Shown: positions 1 to 11,176, counted from the stretch's first letter. The stretch: 64,000 nt of DNA from Tabrizicola aquatica (GCF_002900975.1 NZ_PJON01000002.1:620001-684000); one strand, 5' to 3'. Made by a program: numbers and translations. The notes: a model not told the origin generated them from the sequence alone.

Positions 1-781
1 CCTGCGTGAACGGCAGGTCATGGACTTCAAGGAACTGTTCCGGTCGGTCGACGTGCTGATGGTGGATGATGTCCAGTTCATCGCCGGCAAGGATTCCACG
101 CAAGAGGAATTCTTCCACACCTTCAACGCCCTGGTTGACCAGAACAAGCAGATCGTCATCTCGGCCGACCGCGCGCCGGGAGAGATCAAGGATCTTGAGG
201 ACCGCATCAAGTCGCGCCTGCAATGTGGGCTGGTGGTTGACCTTCACCCCACCGATTACGAGCTTCGCCTTGGCATCCTGCAGCAGAAGGTTGACCACTA
301 CCGCAGCCAGTATCGCGGCCTGGTCATCGCCGATGGCGTGCTGGAATTCCTGGCGCACCGCATCACCACCAACGTCCGCGTGCTGGAAGGCGCGCTGACC
401 CGCCTCTTCGCGTTTGCCAGCCTCGTCGGCCGCGAGATCACGCTCGACCTCGCCCAGGATTGCCTGGCCGACATCCTGCGCTCCTCAGACCGCAAGCTTT
501 CCATCGAGGAAATCCAGCGCAAGGTGGCTGAGCATTACAACATCCGCCTGTCCGACATGATCGGGCCAAAGCGGCTGCGCAACATCGCGCGGCCCCGGCA
601 AGTGGCGATGTATCTGTCAAAGCAGCTGACCCCGCGCAGCCTGCCCGAGATCGGCCGCCGCTTCGGGGGCCGGGATCACACGACCATCATGCATGGCGTG
701 CGCAAGATTGAAGAGCTGATGACGACGGACAGCCAGTTGGCCGACGATCTTCAGCTCCTGCGTCGCCTTCTGCAGGGCTAA
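1..781 (+). CDS. dnaA: Chromosomal replication initiator DnaA (3' part, cut by window edge)
   Basis: This is the C-terminal 259 residues of the initiator ATPase; the reading frame is open from base 2, so the start lies outside the window. Seen: the Walker B segment [11 protein letters not shown] near the beginning, the rest of the AAA+ module, then the domain IV DNA-binding region with the signature [18 protein letters not shown] close to the C-terminus. DnaA binds DnaA boxes and opens the replication origin. It is followed by dnaN, recF and gyrB, the classical bacterial replication order. No convincing cluster of DnaA boxes was seen in the 119 bp before dnaN, so the origin is probably elsewhere, as is common in alphaproteobacteria. 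Confidence 0.97.
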   Translation, partial: LRERQVMDFKELFRSVDVLMVDDVQFIAGKDSTQEEFFHTFNALVDQNKQIVISADRAPGEIKDLEDRIKSRLQCGLVVDLHPTDYELRLGILQQKVDHYRSQYRGLVIADGVLEFLAHRITTNVRVLEGALTRLFAFASLVGREITLDLAQDCLADILRSSDRKLSIEEIQRKVAEHYNIRLSDMIGPKRLRNIARPRQVAMYLSKQLTPRSLPEIGRRFGGRDHTTIMHGVRKIEELMTTDSQLADDLQLLRRLLQG

Positions 782-900
782 GGCAGGGGCCGCACTTGAC
801 GGCCCTCGCAAAGCCTTTCACAGTCCGATCCAACACTTGTGAACCGGTGAAAACCGGATAAATTCGTCGTCCCTTCAACGGGTCGGCAGGGGGAAGCCAG

Positions 901-2019
901 ATGAAGCTCTCGATCGAACGCGCCACGCTTCTGAAGGCGCTGGCACAGGCGCAGTCGGTGGTCGAACGCCGCAACACCATTCCGATCCTGGCCAACGTGC
1001 TGATCGAGGCCGAGGGCAGCCAGGTCTCGTTCCGCGCCACCGACCTGGATATCGAGGTTGTGGACCGCGCCCCCGCCATGGTGGAACGCGCGGGCGCCAC
1101 CACCGTTTCGGCGGTGATGCTGCACGAAATCGTCCGCAAACTGCCGGATGGCGCCCTGGTCAACCTGACCGAGGATGCTGCCGCAGGCCGCCTGACGATC
1201 ACTGCCGGCCGGTCCACCTTCAGCCTGGCCACGCTGCCGAAAGAGGACTTCCCGGTCATGGCGACCTCGGAGTATTCCTCAAACTTCTCGGCCCCTGCTC
1301 CGGTCCTGCGTCGGCTGTTCGACAAGGCCAAGTTCGCGATTTCCACCGAAGAAACGCGCTATTACCTGAACGGCGTCTACATGCATGTCTCCACGGGCGA
1401 GGGCGGCCGCGTCCTGCGCTGCGTGGCCACCGACGGCCACCGCCTTGCCCGGATCGACGCGCCCCTGCCCGAAGGGGCGGACGGGATGCCCGGCGTCATC
1501 GTCCCCCGCAAGACGGTGGGCGAGTTGCGCAAACTGCTGGACGACGACGACGCGACCATCGCGGTCTCTGTGTCCGAAACCAAGGTCCGCTTCGCCACCC
1601 CGGTGATCACCCTGACCTCCAAGGTCATCGACGGCACCTTCCCGGACTACACCCGCGTCATTCCGACCGGAAACACCCGCAAGTTGGAAGTCGACGCCTC
1701 GGAATTCGCCAAGGCCGTCGATCGTGTGGCGACCGTGTCGTCCGAACGCTCGCGCGCGGTGAAGCTGTCGCTGGAGGAGGACCGGCTGATCCTTTCCGTC
1801 AACTCGCCCGACAGCGGCGCGGCCGAGGAAGAACTGGCGGTTGCCTATGGTGACGAACGGCTGGAGATCGGCTTCAACGCCAAGTACCTGCTGGAAATCG
1901 CCAGCCAGGTCGACCGCGAGAATGCCGTGTTCCTGTTCAACTCGGCGGCCGATCCGACCCTGATGCGCGAAGGCAATGACACCTCGGCGGTCTACGTCGT
2001 CATGCCGATGCGGGTCTGA
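901..2019 (+). CDS. dnaN: DNA polymerase III beta subunit (sliding clamp)
   Basis: A 372-residue protein of the usual length for the beta clamp, a ring-shaped homodimer that tethers Pol III and other polymerases to DNA. It starts MKLSIERATLLKALAQAQSV, contains the family segment VVERRNTIPILANVLIEA near residue 20, and ends in the conserved tail YVVMPMRV, part of the hydrophobic cleft that binds clamp partners. The ATG is preceded by GGGGGAAG at a good distance. It lies 119 bp after dnaA and 29 bp before recF, so it is probably transcribed in the dnaA-dnaN-recF order. Confidence 0.98.
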   Translation: MKLSIERATLLKALAQAQSVVERRNTIPILANVLIEAEGSQVSFRATDLDIEVVDRAPAMVERAGATTVSAVMLHEIVRKLPDGALVNLTEDAAAGRLTITAGRSTFSLATLPKEDFPVMATSEYSSNFSAPAPVLRRLFDKAKFAISTEETRYYLNGVYMHVSTGEGGRVLRCVATDGHRLARIDAPLPEGADGMPGVIVPRKTVGELRKLLDDDDATIAVSVSETKVRFATPVITLTSKVIDGTFPDYTRVIPTGNTRKLEVDASEFAKAVDRVATVSSERSRAVKLSLEEDRLILSVNSPDSGAAEEELAVAYGDERLEIGFNAKYLLEIASQVDRENAVFLFNSAADPTLMREGNDTSAVYVVMPMRV

Positions 2020-2048
2020 CCAAGCCCTTGTATTGAAAGGCTGACCTG

Positions 2049-3143
2049 GTGGGCGGTCTGGCGATCCGAACCCTCGCCCTGTCGCATTTCCGCAGCCACA
2101 AGGCCCAGCGGCTACAGTTTGACGGCCGGCCGGTCGCCATCGTCGGTCGCAATGGTGCCGGCAAGACGAACATACTCGAGGCCATCTCCCTGCTGTCCCC
2201 CGGCCGTGGCCTGCGACGCGCCGCGGCCGAGGATCTGGCCCGCCGGCCCGAGGCGCTGGGCTGGAAGATCAGCGCCAGTGTCAGCGGTCTTGCTGCCACG
2301 CATGAGGTGGATACCTGGGCCGAACCGGGCGAGTCGCGGCAGGTTCGCATCGATGGCAAGGCCGCAACCCAGGGCAGCCTGGGCCGCGTCCTGCGCATCC
2401 TCTGGCTGGTTCCGGCCATGGATCGTCTGTGGATCGAAGCCGCCGAAGGCCGGCGCCGCTTTCTGGACCGCCTGACGCTGTCCTTCTTTCCCGAGCATGG
2501 TGAACACTCGCTCACATATGAAAAGGCGATGCGCGACCGCAACCGCCTGATCCGGGATCAGGTGACCGATCCGCATTGGTACGCCGCGCTTGAGGCCCAG
2601 ATGGCCGAGTCCGGGCACGAGATCACCGCCAACCGCCGCGCCGCACTGGCCCGGATTTCCACGGCCACAGACACCGACAGCGCCTTCCCCAGCGCCGATC
2701 TCACCCTGCTCGCCGCCGACGGCACCGAAGAGCCCGCCGATCTGGCCCAGGCCCTGGCCGACAACCGCCGCCGCGACCTTCTTGCCGGGCGCACCCTTGT
2801 CGGGCCGCACCGGGCGGACCTTCTGGCCCGCTATGGCGCCAAGAACACCCCCGCTGACCAATGCTCGACCGGCGAGCAGAAGGCGCTGCTGATCAGCCTG
2901 ATCCTGTCCAACGCGCGGGCGCTGGCCCAGGACCTTGGCCGCGCGCCGATCCTGCTTCTGGACGAGGTCGCGGCGCATCTGGACCCGCAACGCCGCGCGG
3001 CACTCTATGACGAAATCTGTGCCCTGCAGGCGCAAGCCCTGATGACCGGGACCGAGTCCGAGCTTTTCCAGGCCCTCGGTCCGCGTGGCCAGCTTCTGAC
3101 CGTCGAAGAATCGAACGATGGTTCACATATCCGACAGGATTAA
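2049..3143 (+). CDS. recF: DNA replication/repair protein RecF
   Basis: A 364-residue ABC/SMC-type ATPase that, with RecO and RecR, loads RecA at single-strand gaps. Seen: Walker A GRNGAGKT at residues 33-40, the Q-loop region soon after, an ABC signature-like CSTGEQKALLISL near residue 275, and Walker B PILLLDEVAAHLD near residue 300. GTG start at 2049; the gene ends 3 bp before the following exporter gene, so the two are probably co-transcribed. Position after dnaN supports the call. Confidence 0.97.
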   Translation: MGGLAIRTLALSHFRSHKAQRLQFDGRPVAIVGRNGAGKTNILEAISLLSPGRGLRRAAAEDLARRPEALGWKISASVSGLAATHEVDTWAEPGESRQVRIDGKAATQGSLGRVLRILWLVPAMDRLWIEAAEGRRRFLDRLTLSFFPEHGEHSLTYEKAMRDRNRLIRDQVTDPHWYAALEAQMAESGHEITANRRAALARISTATDTDSAFPSADLTLLAADGTEEPADLAQALADNRRRDLLAGRTLVGPHRADLLARYGAKNTPADQCSTGEQKALLISLILSNARALAQDLGRAPILLLDEVAAHLDPQRRAALYDEICALQAQALMTGTESELFQALGPRGQLLTVEESNDGSHIRQD

Positions 3144-3146
3144 CGA

Positions 3147-3767
3147 ATGAGCGTTTCGCTATACGAGCTTGCCCTCTACGCGCTGGGAATGGCCGGGCTG
3201 TGGATCGTCCCCGGGCCCGTCTGGGTGGCGCTGACGGCGCGCGCCTTGGCGGGCGGTTTCGCGGCGGCCTGGCCCCTGGCGATCGGCGTTGCGCTGGGCG
3301 ATCTGATCTGGCCGCTGGCCGCGATCCTGGGGCTGTCCTGGATCGAAAGCGCCTATGGCGACTTCCTGGCGGTCCTGCGCTGGGTGGCCGCCGCGATCTT
3401 CCTGGTGATGGGCGTGATGCTGATCCGCAAGCCGGCCGCCGCCCTGAATGCCGACAGCCGGCTGACCCGGCCGGGCATGTGGGCCGGCTTCACCGTCGGG
3501 CTTGCCGCCGTCATCGGCAACCCGAAGGCGATCCTGTTCTACATGGGCGCCCTGCCGGGCTTCTTCACGCTGGACCGGCTGACCGGGCTGGATGTGGCGG
3601 CCATCATCGCGCTGTCGGCGCTGATCCCGATGGCGGGAAACCTGGGCCTTGCCCTCTTTCTCGACCGGGCGCGGCGGCTTCTGTCCAGCCCGGAAAGCGT
3701 GCGCCGGCTGAACGTGATTTCGGGCGCGCTTCTGATCGGCGTCGGTCTGGCGATCCCGCTGCTCTGA
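3147..3767 (+). CDS. LysE/RhtB-family amino-acid exporter
   Basis: A 206-residue inner-membrane protein with about six hydrophobic segments. The N-terminal motif WIVPGPVWVALTARALAGGF matches the family pattern in which a conserved PGP follows TM1, and a GNPKAILFYMG segment lies near residue 125, typical of LysE/RhtB transporters that export amino acids or homoserine lactones. It sits 3 bp after recF and 80 bp before gyrB, an insertion into the otherwise classical recF-gyrB order. The substrate cannot be read from sequence. Confidence 0.88.
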   Translation: MSVSLYELALYALGMAGLWIVPGPVWVALTARALAGGFAAAWPLAIGVALGDLIWPLAAILGLSWIESAYGDFLAVLRWVAAAIFLVMGVMLIRKPAAALNADSRLTRPGMWAGFTVGLAAVIGNPKAILFYMGALPGFFTLDRLTGLDVAAIIALSALIPMAGNLGLALFLDRARRLLSSPESVRRLNVISGALLIGVGLAIPLL

Positions 3768-3787
3768 CCCCCAAATCTTGTGGGTAA

Positions 3788-6298
<2,511 letters not shown>

Positions 6299-6311
6299 CC
6301 AGGCGCAACGG

Positions 6312-6353
6312 CGATTTCCGAACGGAAATCGTCACGGAAATCTCCGATTTCCG
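6312..6353. terminator. Double hairpin between convergent gyrB and cupin gene
   Basis: Four 8-mers alternate: GATTTCCG (6313), CGGAAATC (6323), CGGAAATC (6335), GATTTCCG (6346). They can form two adjacent hairpins or alternative pairings. There is no T-tract, so Rho-independent termination is uncertain; the location between two convergent genes fits a bidirectional 3' structure. Confidence 0.5.
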
Positions 6354-6358
6354 GCGTC

Positions 6359-6919
6359 TCACAGCGGCAGGTACCACAGCGCCAGAAACGGGCCTTCGCC
6401 CGACCGCATCGCATGGGCGATCCCCGGCGGGTTGTAGATGCAGCCCGTTGGCCCCGGATCTGTCCAGTCCATCGCGGCGTTCCACCATTCGCCCGGTGAC
6501 AGCGGCAGATATACCTCTTCGGGGGCGTGATCGTGCTGCGGATACGCCATGCCGGGCGCCATCACCGTTGCGCCGATCCACAGGTCCGACCGCACCTCAA
6601 ATCCCCCCGGTCCCAGGATCACCGCATTGGCGTGCCCGTCCCAGAACCGCTCATCCGGCCGGGCCGATGCGCGCCTTGTCCAGGCCAGCTTCCCCTCGAC
6701 CGCCGCAAAGGCCCGCGCCAGGTCCGACCCCCGCCCCGCCAGCGCCGGCGCGATCCAGTCGCACACCGGCAACCGAGCCGCCGCCCCACCGCTGGCGCCC
6801 ACCGCCCCGAACCGCGCGATCACCGTCTCGGCCACGCGCAGCGCCTCGCCGTGGCAGGCCGCCCGCAAGGCCGCTGCCGACGCTGTCAGGAACCGTTCAA
6901 GCTCTCCCGCCCTGCGCAT
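6359..6919 (-). CDS. DMSP-lyase-family cupin protein (DddL/DddQ/DddW-like)
   Basis: A 186-residue protein whose second half is a cupin. Seen: a metal-site motif QHDHAPEEVYLPLSPGEWW at about residues 127-145 (two His, Glu pair, Tyr) and a second motif YNPPGIAHAMRS with a His near residue 168, then a WY pair at the C-terminus. This arrangement matches the dimethylsulfoniopropionate lyase cupin family, which cleaves DMSP to dimethyl sulfide and acrylate in marine Rhodobacterales. There is no acrylate-degradation gene beside it, so the physiological substrate is an inference. It stands alone, convergent with gyrB and next to tRNA-Arg. Confidence 0.65.
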   Translation of the reverse strand: MRRAGELERFLTASAAALRAACHGEALRVAETVIARFGAVGASGGAAARLPVCDWIAPALAGRGSDLARAFAAVEGKLAWTRRASARPDERFWDGHANAVILGPGGFEVRSDLWIGATVMAPGMAYPQHDHAPEEVYLPLSPGEWWNAAMDWTDPGPTGCIYNPPGIAHAMRSGEGPFLALWYLPL

Positions 6920-6929
6920 CTGTCCCCGC

Positions 6930-7005
6930 TGGCGACCCCGGCAGGACTTGAACCTGCAACCTTCCCCTTAGGAGGGGGACGCTCTATCCGTTGAGCTACG
7001 GGGCC
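6930..7005 (-). tRNA. tRNA-Arg (anticodon CCT)
   Basis: The reverse strand folds as a full cloverleaf of 76 nt with encoded CCA: acceptor GGCCCCG/CGGGGTC, D arm GCTC...GAGC, anticodon stem TCCCC/GGGGA with loop CTCCTAA (anticodon CCT, codon AGG), and T arm GCAGG-TTCAAGT-CCTGC. It begins 10 bp upstream of the cupin gene start on the same strand. Confidence 0.97.
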
Positions 7006-7153
7006 ACACCCTCGTCATGCGATGAATTCGTTGCCATTTCAACCGCCGCAAAAGAAAAGGGGAGGCAAGTTTGGCCCACTACCCCCCCTTTGGTCCGCCA
7101 CATCCGGGTTGAGAGCTTGCATGGACGCGGCAGATATGGCCAGCACTGGCGGC

Positions 7154-7167
7154 TGTTAGCGCAAACA
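7154..7167. promoter_or_regulatory. LacI-family operator-like palindrome 1
   Basis: TGTTAGCGCAAACA is one mismatch from the perfect palindrome TGTTAGCGCTAACA, which has the central CG expected for LacI/GntR-type regulators. It lies 75 bp before the adjacent LacI-type gene, with a second copy 46 bp downstream, which suggests autoregulation. Confidence 0.6.
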
Positions 7168-7199
7168 TAGCAGGCGAAAGCGCCTTGGACAAGCCCCGC

Positions 7200-7213
7200 C
7201 TTTGGCGCTAACA
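7200..7213. promoter_or_regulatory. LacI-family operator-like palindrome 2
   Basis: CTTTGGCGCTAACA matches 11 of 14 positions of TGTTAGCGCTAACA, with an intact right half-site. It is 28 bp upstream of the GTG start of the LacI-type regulator and centred 46 bp from operator 1; two sites could allow looping. Confidence 0.55.
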
Positions 7214-7241
7214 ATGGGGAACCCTGCCCCGGAAGCCCACC

Positions 7242-8261
7242 GTGACCAAGCCGACGCCCGACCCCCGCCATACGCTGACCCTTCGCGACGTGTCCGAGGC
7301 GTCCGGTGTCTCGGAAATGACCGTCAGCCGCGTTCTGCGAAACCGGGGCGACGTCTCGGCCCCGACCCGCGCCAAGGTGCTAGAGGCCGCGCGCGCCCTG
7401 GGCTACGTCCCGAACAAGATCGCCGGGGCGCTGGCCTCGCAGCGCGTGAATCTGGTCGGCGTGGTGATCCCGTCCCTGTCCAACATGGTTTTCCCCGAGG
7501 TGATGACCGGCATCTCCGAGGTGCTGGACGGCACCGGTCTGCAACCCGTCGTCGGCGTCACCAACTACCTGCCCGACCGCGAGGAATCCGTCATCTACGA
7601 GATGCTGTCCTGGCGCCCCTCCGGCATGATCATCGCGGGCCTGGAACATTCCGCCGCCGCCCGCGCCATGCTGGCCCGCGCCGGCATCCCGATTGTCGAG
7701 ATCATGGATATCGACGGCGATCCCATCAACCATGCCGTCGGCATCTCGCACCGCCGCGCCGGCCGCCAGATGGCCGAGGCGATCATTGCCGCCGGCTACC
7801 GCAACATCGCCTTCCTGGGCACGCAGATGCCGAACGACTTCCGCGCCAAAAAGCGGTTGGAGGGGTTTGAAGAGGCGCTGGCCAAGGCGGGCCTCGCACT
7901 GGTGGACCGCGAATATTACTCTGGCGGTTCGGCGCTGCTGAAGGGGCGCGAGATGACGGCAGCGGTCCTGACCCGCTCGCCCAAGGTGGATTTCCTGTAT
8001 TATTCCAACGACATGATCGGGGCAGGGGGCCTGCTCTACTGCCTGGCCCAGGGCATCGACGTGCCCGGCCGCATCGGCCTTGCCGGCTTCAACGGGGTCG
8101 AGCTTCTGGACGGCCTTCCCCGCAAGCTTGCCACGATGGACGCCTGCCGGTTGGAGATCGGCCGCAAGGCCGCCCGCATCATCGCCGACGCGCCGGAGTC
8201 CTCGCAGGTGGAAGAGTTGTTCCCGACGCTTGAGCCCGGCGATACGATTCGTCGACCCTAA
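7242..8261 (+). CDS. LacI/GalR-family transcriptional regulator (GntR-like)
   Basis: A 339-residue repressor: N-terminal helix-turn-helix TLRDVSEASGVSEMTVSRVL at residues 12-31 with hinge helix GYVPNKIAGALAS, then a periplasmic-binding-protein-like sensor domain (NLVGVVIPSLSNMVFPEV and LGLP-type C-terminal region). Overall it resembles gluconate-utilisation repressors. GTG start at 7242. Two palindromic TGTTAGCGC-type sites upstream point to autoregulation. No sugar catabolic or transport gene is adjacent in the window, so its regulon is elsewhere. Confidence 0.9.
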   Translation: MTKPTPDPRHTLTLRDVSEASGVSEMTVSRVLRNRGDVSAPTRAKVLEAARALGYVPNKIAGALASQRVNLVGVVIPSLSNMVFPEVMTGISEVLDGTGLQPVVGVTNYLPDREESVIYEMLSWRPSGMIIAGLEHSAAARAMLARAGIPIVEIMDIDGDPINHAVGISHRRAGRQMAEAIIAAGYRNIAFLGTQMPNDFRAKKRLEGFEEALAKAGLALVDREYYSGGSALLKGREMTAAVLTRSPKVDFLYYSNDMIGAGGLLYCLAQGIDVPGRIGLAGFNGVELLDGLPRKLATMDACRLEIGRKAARIIADAPESSQVEELFPTLEPGDTIRRP

Positions 8262-8273
8262 CGCCCGGACCAA

Positions 8274-9086
8274 TCAAGCGGCCATGGACGCAGCTTCCGG
8301 CTTGATCCAATAGCGCACATCCGCCGTCACCACGTTCAGGAACGGGCGCTGCGGGAGCCCTGCCAGCAGTTCGTCCACGGCCTTCTGACAGCCCTCATAG
8401 GTGCCATAGTCATCGACGATCACGAATCCGCCGGGGACGACCCGCTCGTACAGATGGTCCAGGCAGATCTTGGTCGATGCATACCAATCCCCATCCAGAC
8501 GCAGAATGGCGATCGGCCCGGTCTCCACCACCGGAATGGTATCCTGGAACCACCCCTTGTGGACCAAGGTGGCCTCTCTGCCATAGCCCAGTTCATCCGC
8601 GATGAAGCGTTCAACCAGTTCGGCATCGCCCGGTCCGCCCAGATGGTCATAGACGCCGGTCAGCGACTCCATCTTGCCGGTCAGGGTGGTACGGTCGCGG
8701 CCAGCAAATTGCTTGACCTCGTTCAGCGCCCGCTCTCCATCCAGTTCGGGGTCCGGTTCGCAAATATTGTCGAAGATGTCGAACAGATGCAGCGGCCGAC
8801 GCGTTGTGGAATAAGCTTGGTTGGCCAGGGCCATCAGACCGGCAGCACCGCCCTTCCACACCCCACATTCGACGAAGGCGCCGGGAAGTCCGGCAACCTC
8901 GCAATGGCGCACCTGCGCCCAAAGCGAAAGCAAGGCCGGATGGGCGATCATGGTCCGGTCGCGGACCCGCGGAATCGCCAGTTCTGCCGCAGCCTCGTGA
9001 TCAAAGCCAAGCCTCGGCGCGCTTTGCTTGTCGCCCCGTCGTGCAGAGCGTGAAATCAGCTTTCGCAGTTCGCGTCTCAGACCCAT
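8274..9086 (-). CDS. TylF/MycF-family SAM-dependent O-methyltransferase
   Basis: A 270-residue class I methyltransferase. Seen: the SAM-binding loop VECGVWKGGAAGLMAL at about residues 72-87, the acidic segment HLFDIFDN, and the metal-site region LRLDGDWYASTKICLDHLYERVVPGGFVIVDDYG. These match the macrocin O-methyltransferase family, which methylates hydroxyls of sugars or other small molecules. Upstream homologues often sit in glycan clusters; here it is convergent with the LacI gene. Substrate unknown. Confidence 0.85.
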   Translation of the reverse strand: MGLRRELRKLISRSARRGDKQSAPRLGFDHEAAAELAIPRVRDRTMIAHPALLSLWAQVRHCEVAGLPGAFVECGVWKGGAAGLMALANQAYSTTRRPLHLFDIFDNICEPDPELDGERALNEVKQFAGRDRTTLTGKMESLTGVYDHLGGPGDAELVERFIADELGYGREATLVHKGWFQDTIPVVETGPIAILRLDGDWYASTKICLDHLYERVVPGGFVIVDDYGTYEGCQKAVDELLAGLPQRPFLNVVTADVRYWIKPEAASMAA

Positions 9087-9287
9087 TCAACTCGCTCCAA
9101 TCCACAGTTCGGCAGCTGGGCAACCTCGGCCGAAGCTGCATAGCCTTTGCCAGCTGTCTCTGGTCGCGTAAACGCAAATCTGCGGTTGCACGATGGTCAG
9201 GGAGCGACCGTCCCTCCCGGCAAGTCAGGTTTCTGGCGGCCGATTGGGTGCCTTGAAAGCGTGGCGTCACAGGTTCCCCCTGGCGGG

Positions 9288-9713
9288 TCAAGCGGGCAAG
9301 CCGCCAATCTCCCCCCAGACGATCCCCACGCGCCGCTGCATCTCGGGCACCGCCTTTGCGTGGGACAGGAATCCTTGAACGGGCATCAACTCCCAGCCCT
9401 GGCCCTCGTCGCCAAAGCGGATGCGGCCAATTTCCTGGCGGGTCAGCCAGCCGCCAAAAAAGACCGAGTCCCTTGCGGCGTCGATGATCGACGGGAAGGT
9501 CCGCCGCCAGATCAGCCGGTCGGGGGGAAGGTGCAGCCCGAACTCTTCTTCCAACTCGCGCAGCAGGCAGTCCTCGGGGCTTTCCGCCCCCTCGCGCCCG
9601 CCGCCGGGCAGGTCCCACAGGCCGGGCCAGCGCAGGCCCGGTGTCGCGTCGCGCAGGTAGACCAGGACAGAGGCCCCGCAAAAGAACGCCGCCTTGGCGC
9701 CGACGAAGGCCAC
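9288..9713 (-). CDS. Nudix hydrolase
   Basis: A 141-residue Nudix protein. The Nudix box lies at about residues 38-60: G5xE7xREUxEExGU is met by GGGREGAESPEDCLLRELEE followed by EFGL, which holds the metal-binding glutamates. Such proteins hydrolyse nucleoside diphosphates linked to another moiety, often a housecleaning role. The short C-terminal region does not identify the substrate. The 201 bp between it and the TylF gene show no further gene. Confidence 0.9.
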   Translation of the reverse strand: MAFVGAKAAFFCGASVLVYLRDATPGLRWPGLWDLPGGGREGAESPEDCLLRELEEEFGLHLPPDRLIWRRTFPSIIDAARDSVFFGGWLTRQEIGRIRFGDEGQGWELMPVQGFLSHAKAVPEMQRRVGIVWGEIGGLPA

Positions 9714-9782
9714 GGCCTAGGCGTCGAAAAGCCGGGGTCCGGCCTCGATCCGTCGCAAATGCCGCCGGTTCAGAAAAGTAAA

Positions 9783-9803
9783 CGCGCGGTTAATGCCCGC
9801 GCG
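9783..9803 (-). terminator. Hairpin downstream of the NfeD gene
   Basis: CGCGCGG pairs with CCGCGCG across a 7-nt loop. Read on the minus strand it is followed by TTTACTTTTCT, a weak T-tract, so it could terminate the SPFH-nfeD transcript. Confidence 0.45.
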
Positions 9804-9835
9804 TAAGCCTTTGTTCTGATTTGGTAATGCGATTC

Positions 9836-9850
9836 TGTCCACCGTGGACA
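9836..9850. repeat. TGTCCACNGTGGACA palindrome, copy 1
   Basis: The 15-mer TGTCCACCGTGGACA has two perfect 7-nt arms around one central base. It lies 1 bp after the stop codon of the NfeD gene (read on the minus strand). Copy 2 follows mtaB at 46281 in the same orientation relative to its gene. Confidence 0.7.
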
Positions 9851-9851
9851 C

Positions 9852-10133
9852 TCACGGGTTGTCGTTGATATCCCGGTCCCAGATCTTCACCTGGCCCTGC
9901 CGCACCCCCATCGTCCGGCGCAAGATCAGCCAGGCGACCAGCGAGGCGACGGCGAAGACCACCAGCAGCGCCGGCAGGCCGGCCGGCACGCCGACCGCCA
10001 CCACGATCCCGGTCAGCACCGCCCCGATGGCGAACCCCAGGAAGATGTAGCCGGGGGCAAGGATCTCCAGCACCCCCAGGGCGAAGCCCAGGACCACCCA
10101 GGCCCACCAGGTTCCGGCAAGCTCGGTCAGCAT
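9852..10133 (-). CDS. NfeD-like short membrane protein
   Basis: A 93-residue protein with two or three hydrophobic segments (WWAWVVLGFALGVLEILAPG, FLGFAIGAVLTGIVVAV, LPALLVVFAVASLVAWLIL) and a short polar tail. This is the NfeD1b/YbbK-partner type lacking the protease domain. It starts 1 bp after the SPFH gene stop, the conserved stomatin-NfeD pair; such pairs organise membrane microdomains and protein quality control. The C-terminal OB-fold is truncated to about 20 residues. Confidence 0.87.
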   Translation of the reverse strand: MLTELAGTWWAWVVLGFALGVLEILAPGYIFLGFAIGAVLTGIVVAVGVPAGLPALLVVFAVASLVAWLILRRTMGVRQGQVKIWDRDINDNP

Positions 10134-10134
10134 G

Positions 10135-11076
10135 TCACGGCCGTCCTTTCAGCATCTTGAAGGCATCCCCGAAGGCCTCCAGCATGTTGGCCGGAAGCAG
10201 GATCGTCTGCTTGCCCGTCCCGGAAGCGATGGCCTGCATCGCCTCGACCTGCTTCAGCGCGACCTGATACTGCGCGGCCTCCAGACCGCTTTCCTTGATC
10301 GTCCCCGCGATCACCCCGGTCGCATAGGCCTCGGCATCCGCAGTCACCCGCTTGGCCTTGGCCTGCTGCTCGGCGGCATAAAGGTCGGCGTCGGCGGCAA
10401 GTTCGACGGCGCGTTTCTTGCCCTCGGCCTCCATCACCTGCGCGCGGCGGGCCCGTTCGGCGTTCAGCTGCTGGAGCATGGCCGACCGCGTCGCCTCGTC
10501 CAGGTTGACGTCCAGGATTTCGGCCCGCGTCACCTCGACGCCCCAGTCGTCGACCATCGCCGTCACCTGCTCGCGCACCCGTTCGATCAGCTGGGCGCGG
10601 TTGGACTGGACCTGGTCAAGCTCCAGCTTGCCGATCTCGGACCGGACGATGCCGGCCACCGTGGTCGCGATGGCGCCGTCGACGTCGCGGATCCGGTAGA
10701 CGGTCTTTTCAGGTTCCGTGACCCGGTAGAAGACCGAGGTCTCGACCTTGACCAGAACGTTGTCGGCCGTGATCGCATCCTGGCTGGCCGTGGGCAGCTG
10801 CCGCTCCAGGACCGAGACCTTGTGCGCGATGCGGTCCAGGAAGGGCACCAGGAAGTTGATCCCCGGCCCGAGGACCGAACGCAGTCGCCCAAATCGTTCG
10901 ACAACATGCTTTTCGGATTGCGGAACGATGCGGACCCCCAGGAAGATGCTGAGGATAATGAACAGAGCAATAAAGATGTAGACCAGCGGCCAGCCGATAA
11001 GGTCTTGGAATTCCACGGACAACCCCCATGTTAAAAAGTGGGCGCACCCTGCGCCGACAGTAATGTTGCCCTTCAT
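10135..11076 (-). CDS. SPFH/band 7 (stomatin-like, QmcA-type) membrane protein
   Basis: A protein of up to 313 residues: an N-terminal membrane segment (LVYIFIALFIILSIFLGV), then a band-7/SPFH domain with VPQSEKHVVERFGRLRSVLGPGINFLVPFLD and the RSEIGKLELDQV segment, then an Ala/Glu-rich helical tail. It matches the bacterial stomatin/QmcA family that forms membrane-bound oligomers. The first 20 residues may be non-coding: a GTG at 11016 (VEFQDLIG) or TTG at 11022 would give the family's usual N-terminus of about 293 residues. It forms an operon with the NfeD gene. Confidence 0.92.
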   Translation of the reverse strand: MKGNITVGAGCAHFLTWGLSVEFQDLIGWPLVYIFIALFIILSIFLGVRIVPQSEKHVVERFGRLRSVLGPGINFLVPFLDRIAHKVSVLERQLPTASQDAITADNVLVKVETSVFYRVTEPEKTVYRIRDVDGAIATTVAGIVRSEIGKLELDQVQSNRAQLIERVREQVTAMVDDWGVEVTRAEILDVNLDEATRSAMLQQLNAERARRAQVMEAEGKKRAVELAADADLYAAEQQAKAKRVTADAEAYATGVIAGTIKESGLEAAQYQVALKQVEAMQAIASGTGKQTILLPANMLEAFGDAFKMLKGRP

Positions 11077-11176
11077 GACCTGCAGCGCAAGTCCTGACTG
11101 CCGGAATACAGGCCCCCATCTTCCCCCGGAGTGCCGAAGGCGATAGGTTCGCCGCGTTCAAATCACGGAGTCTGCC

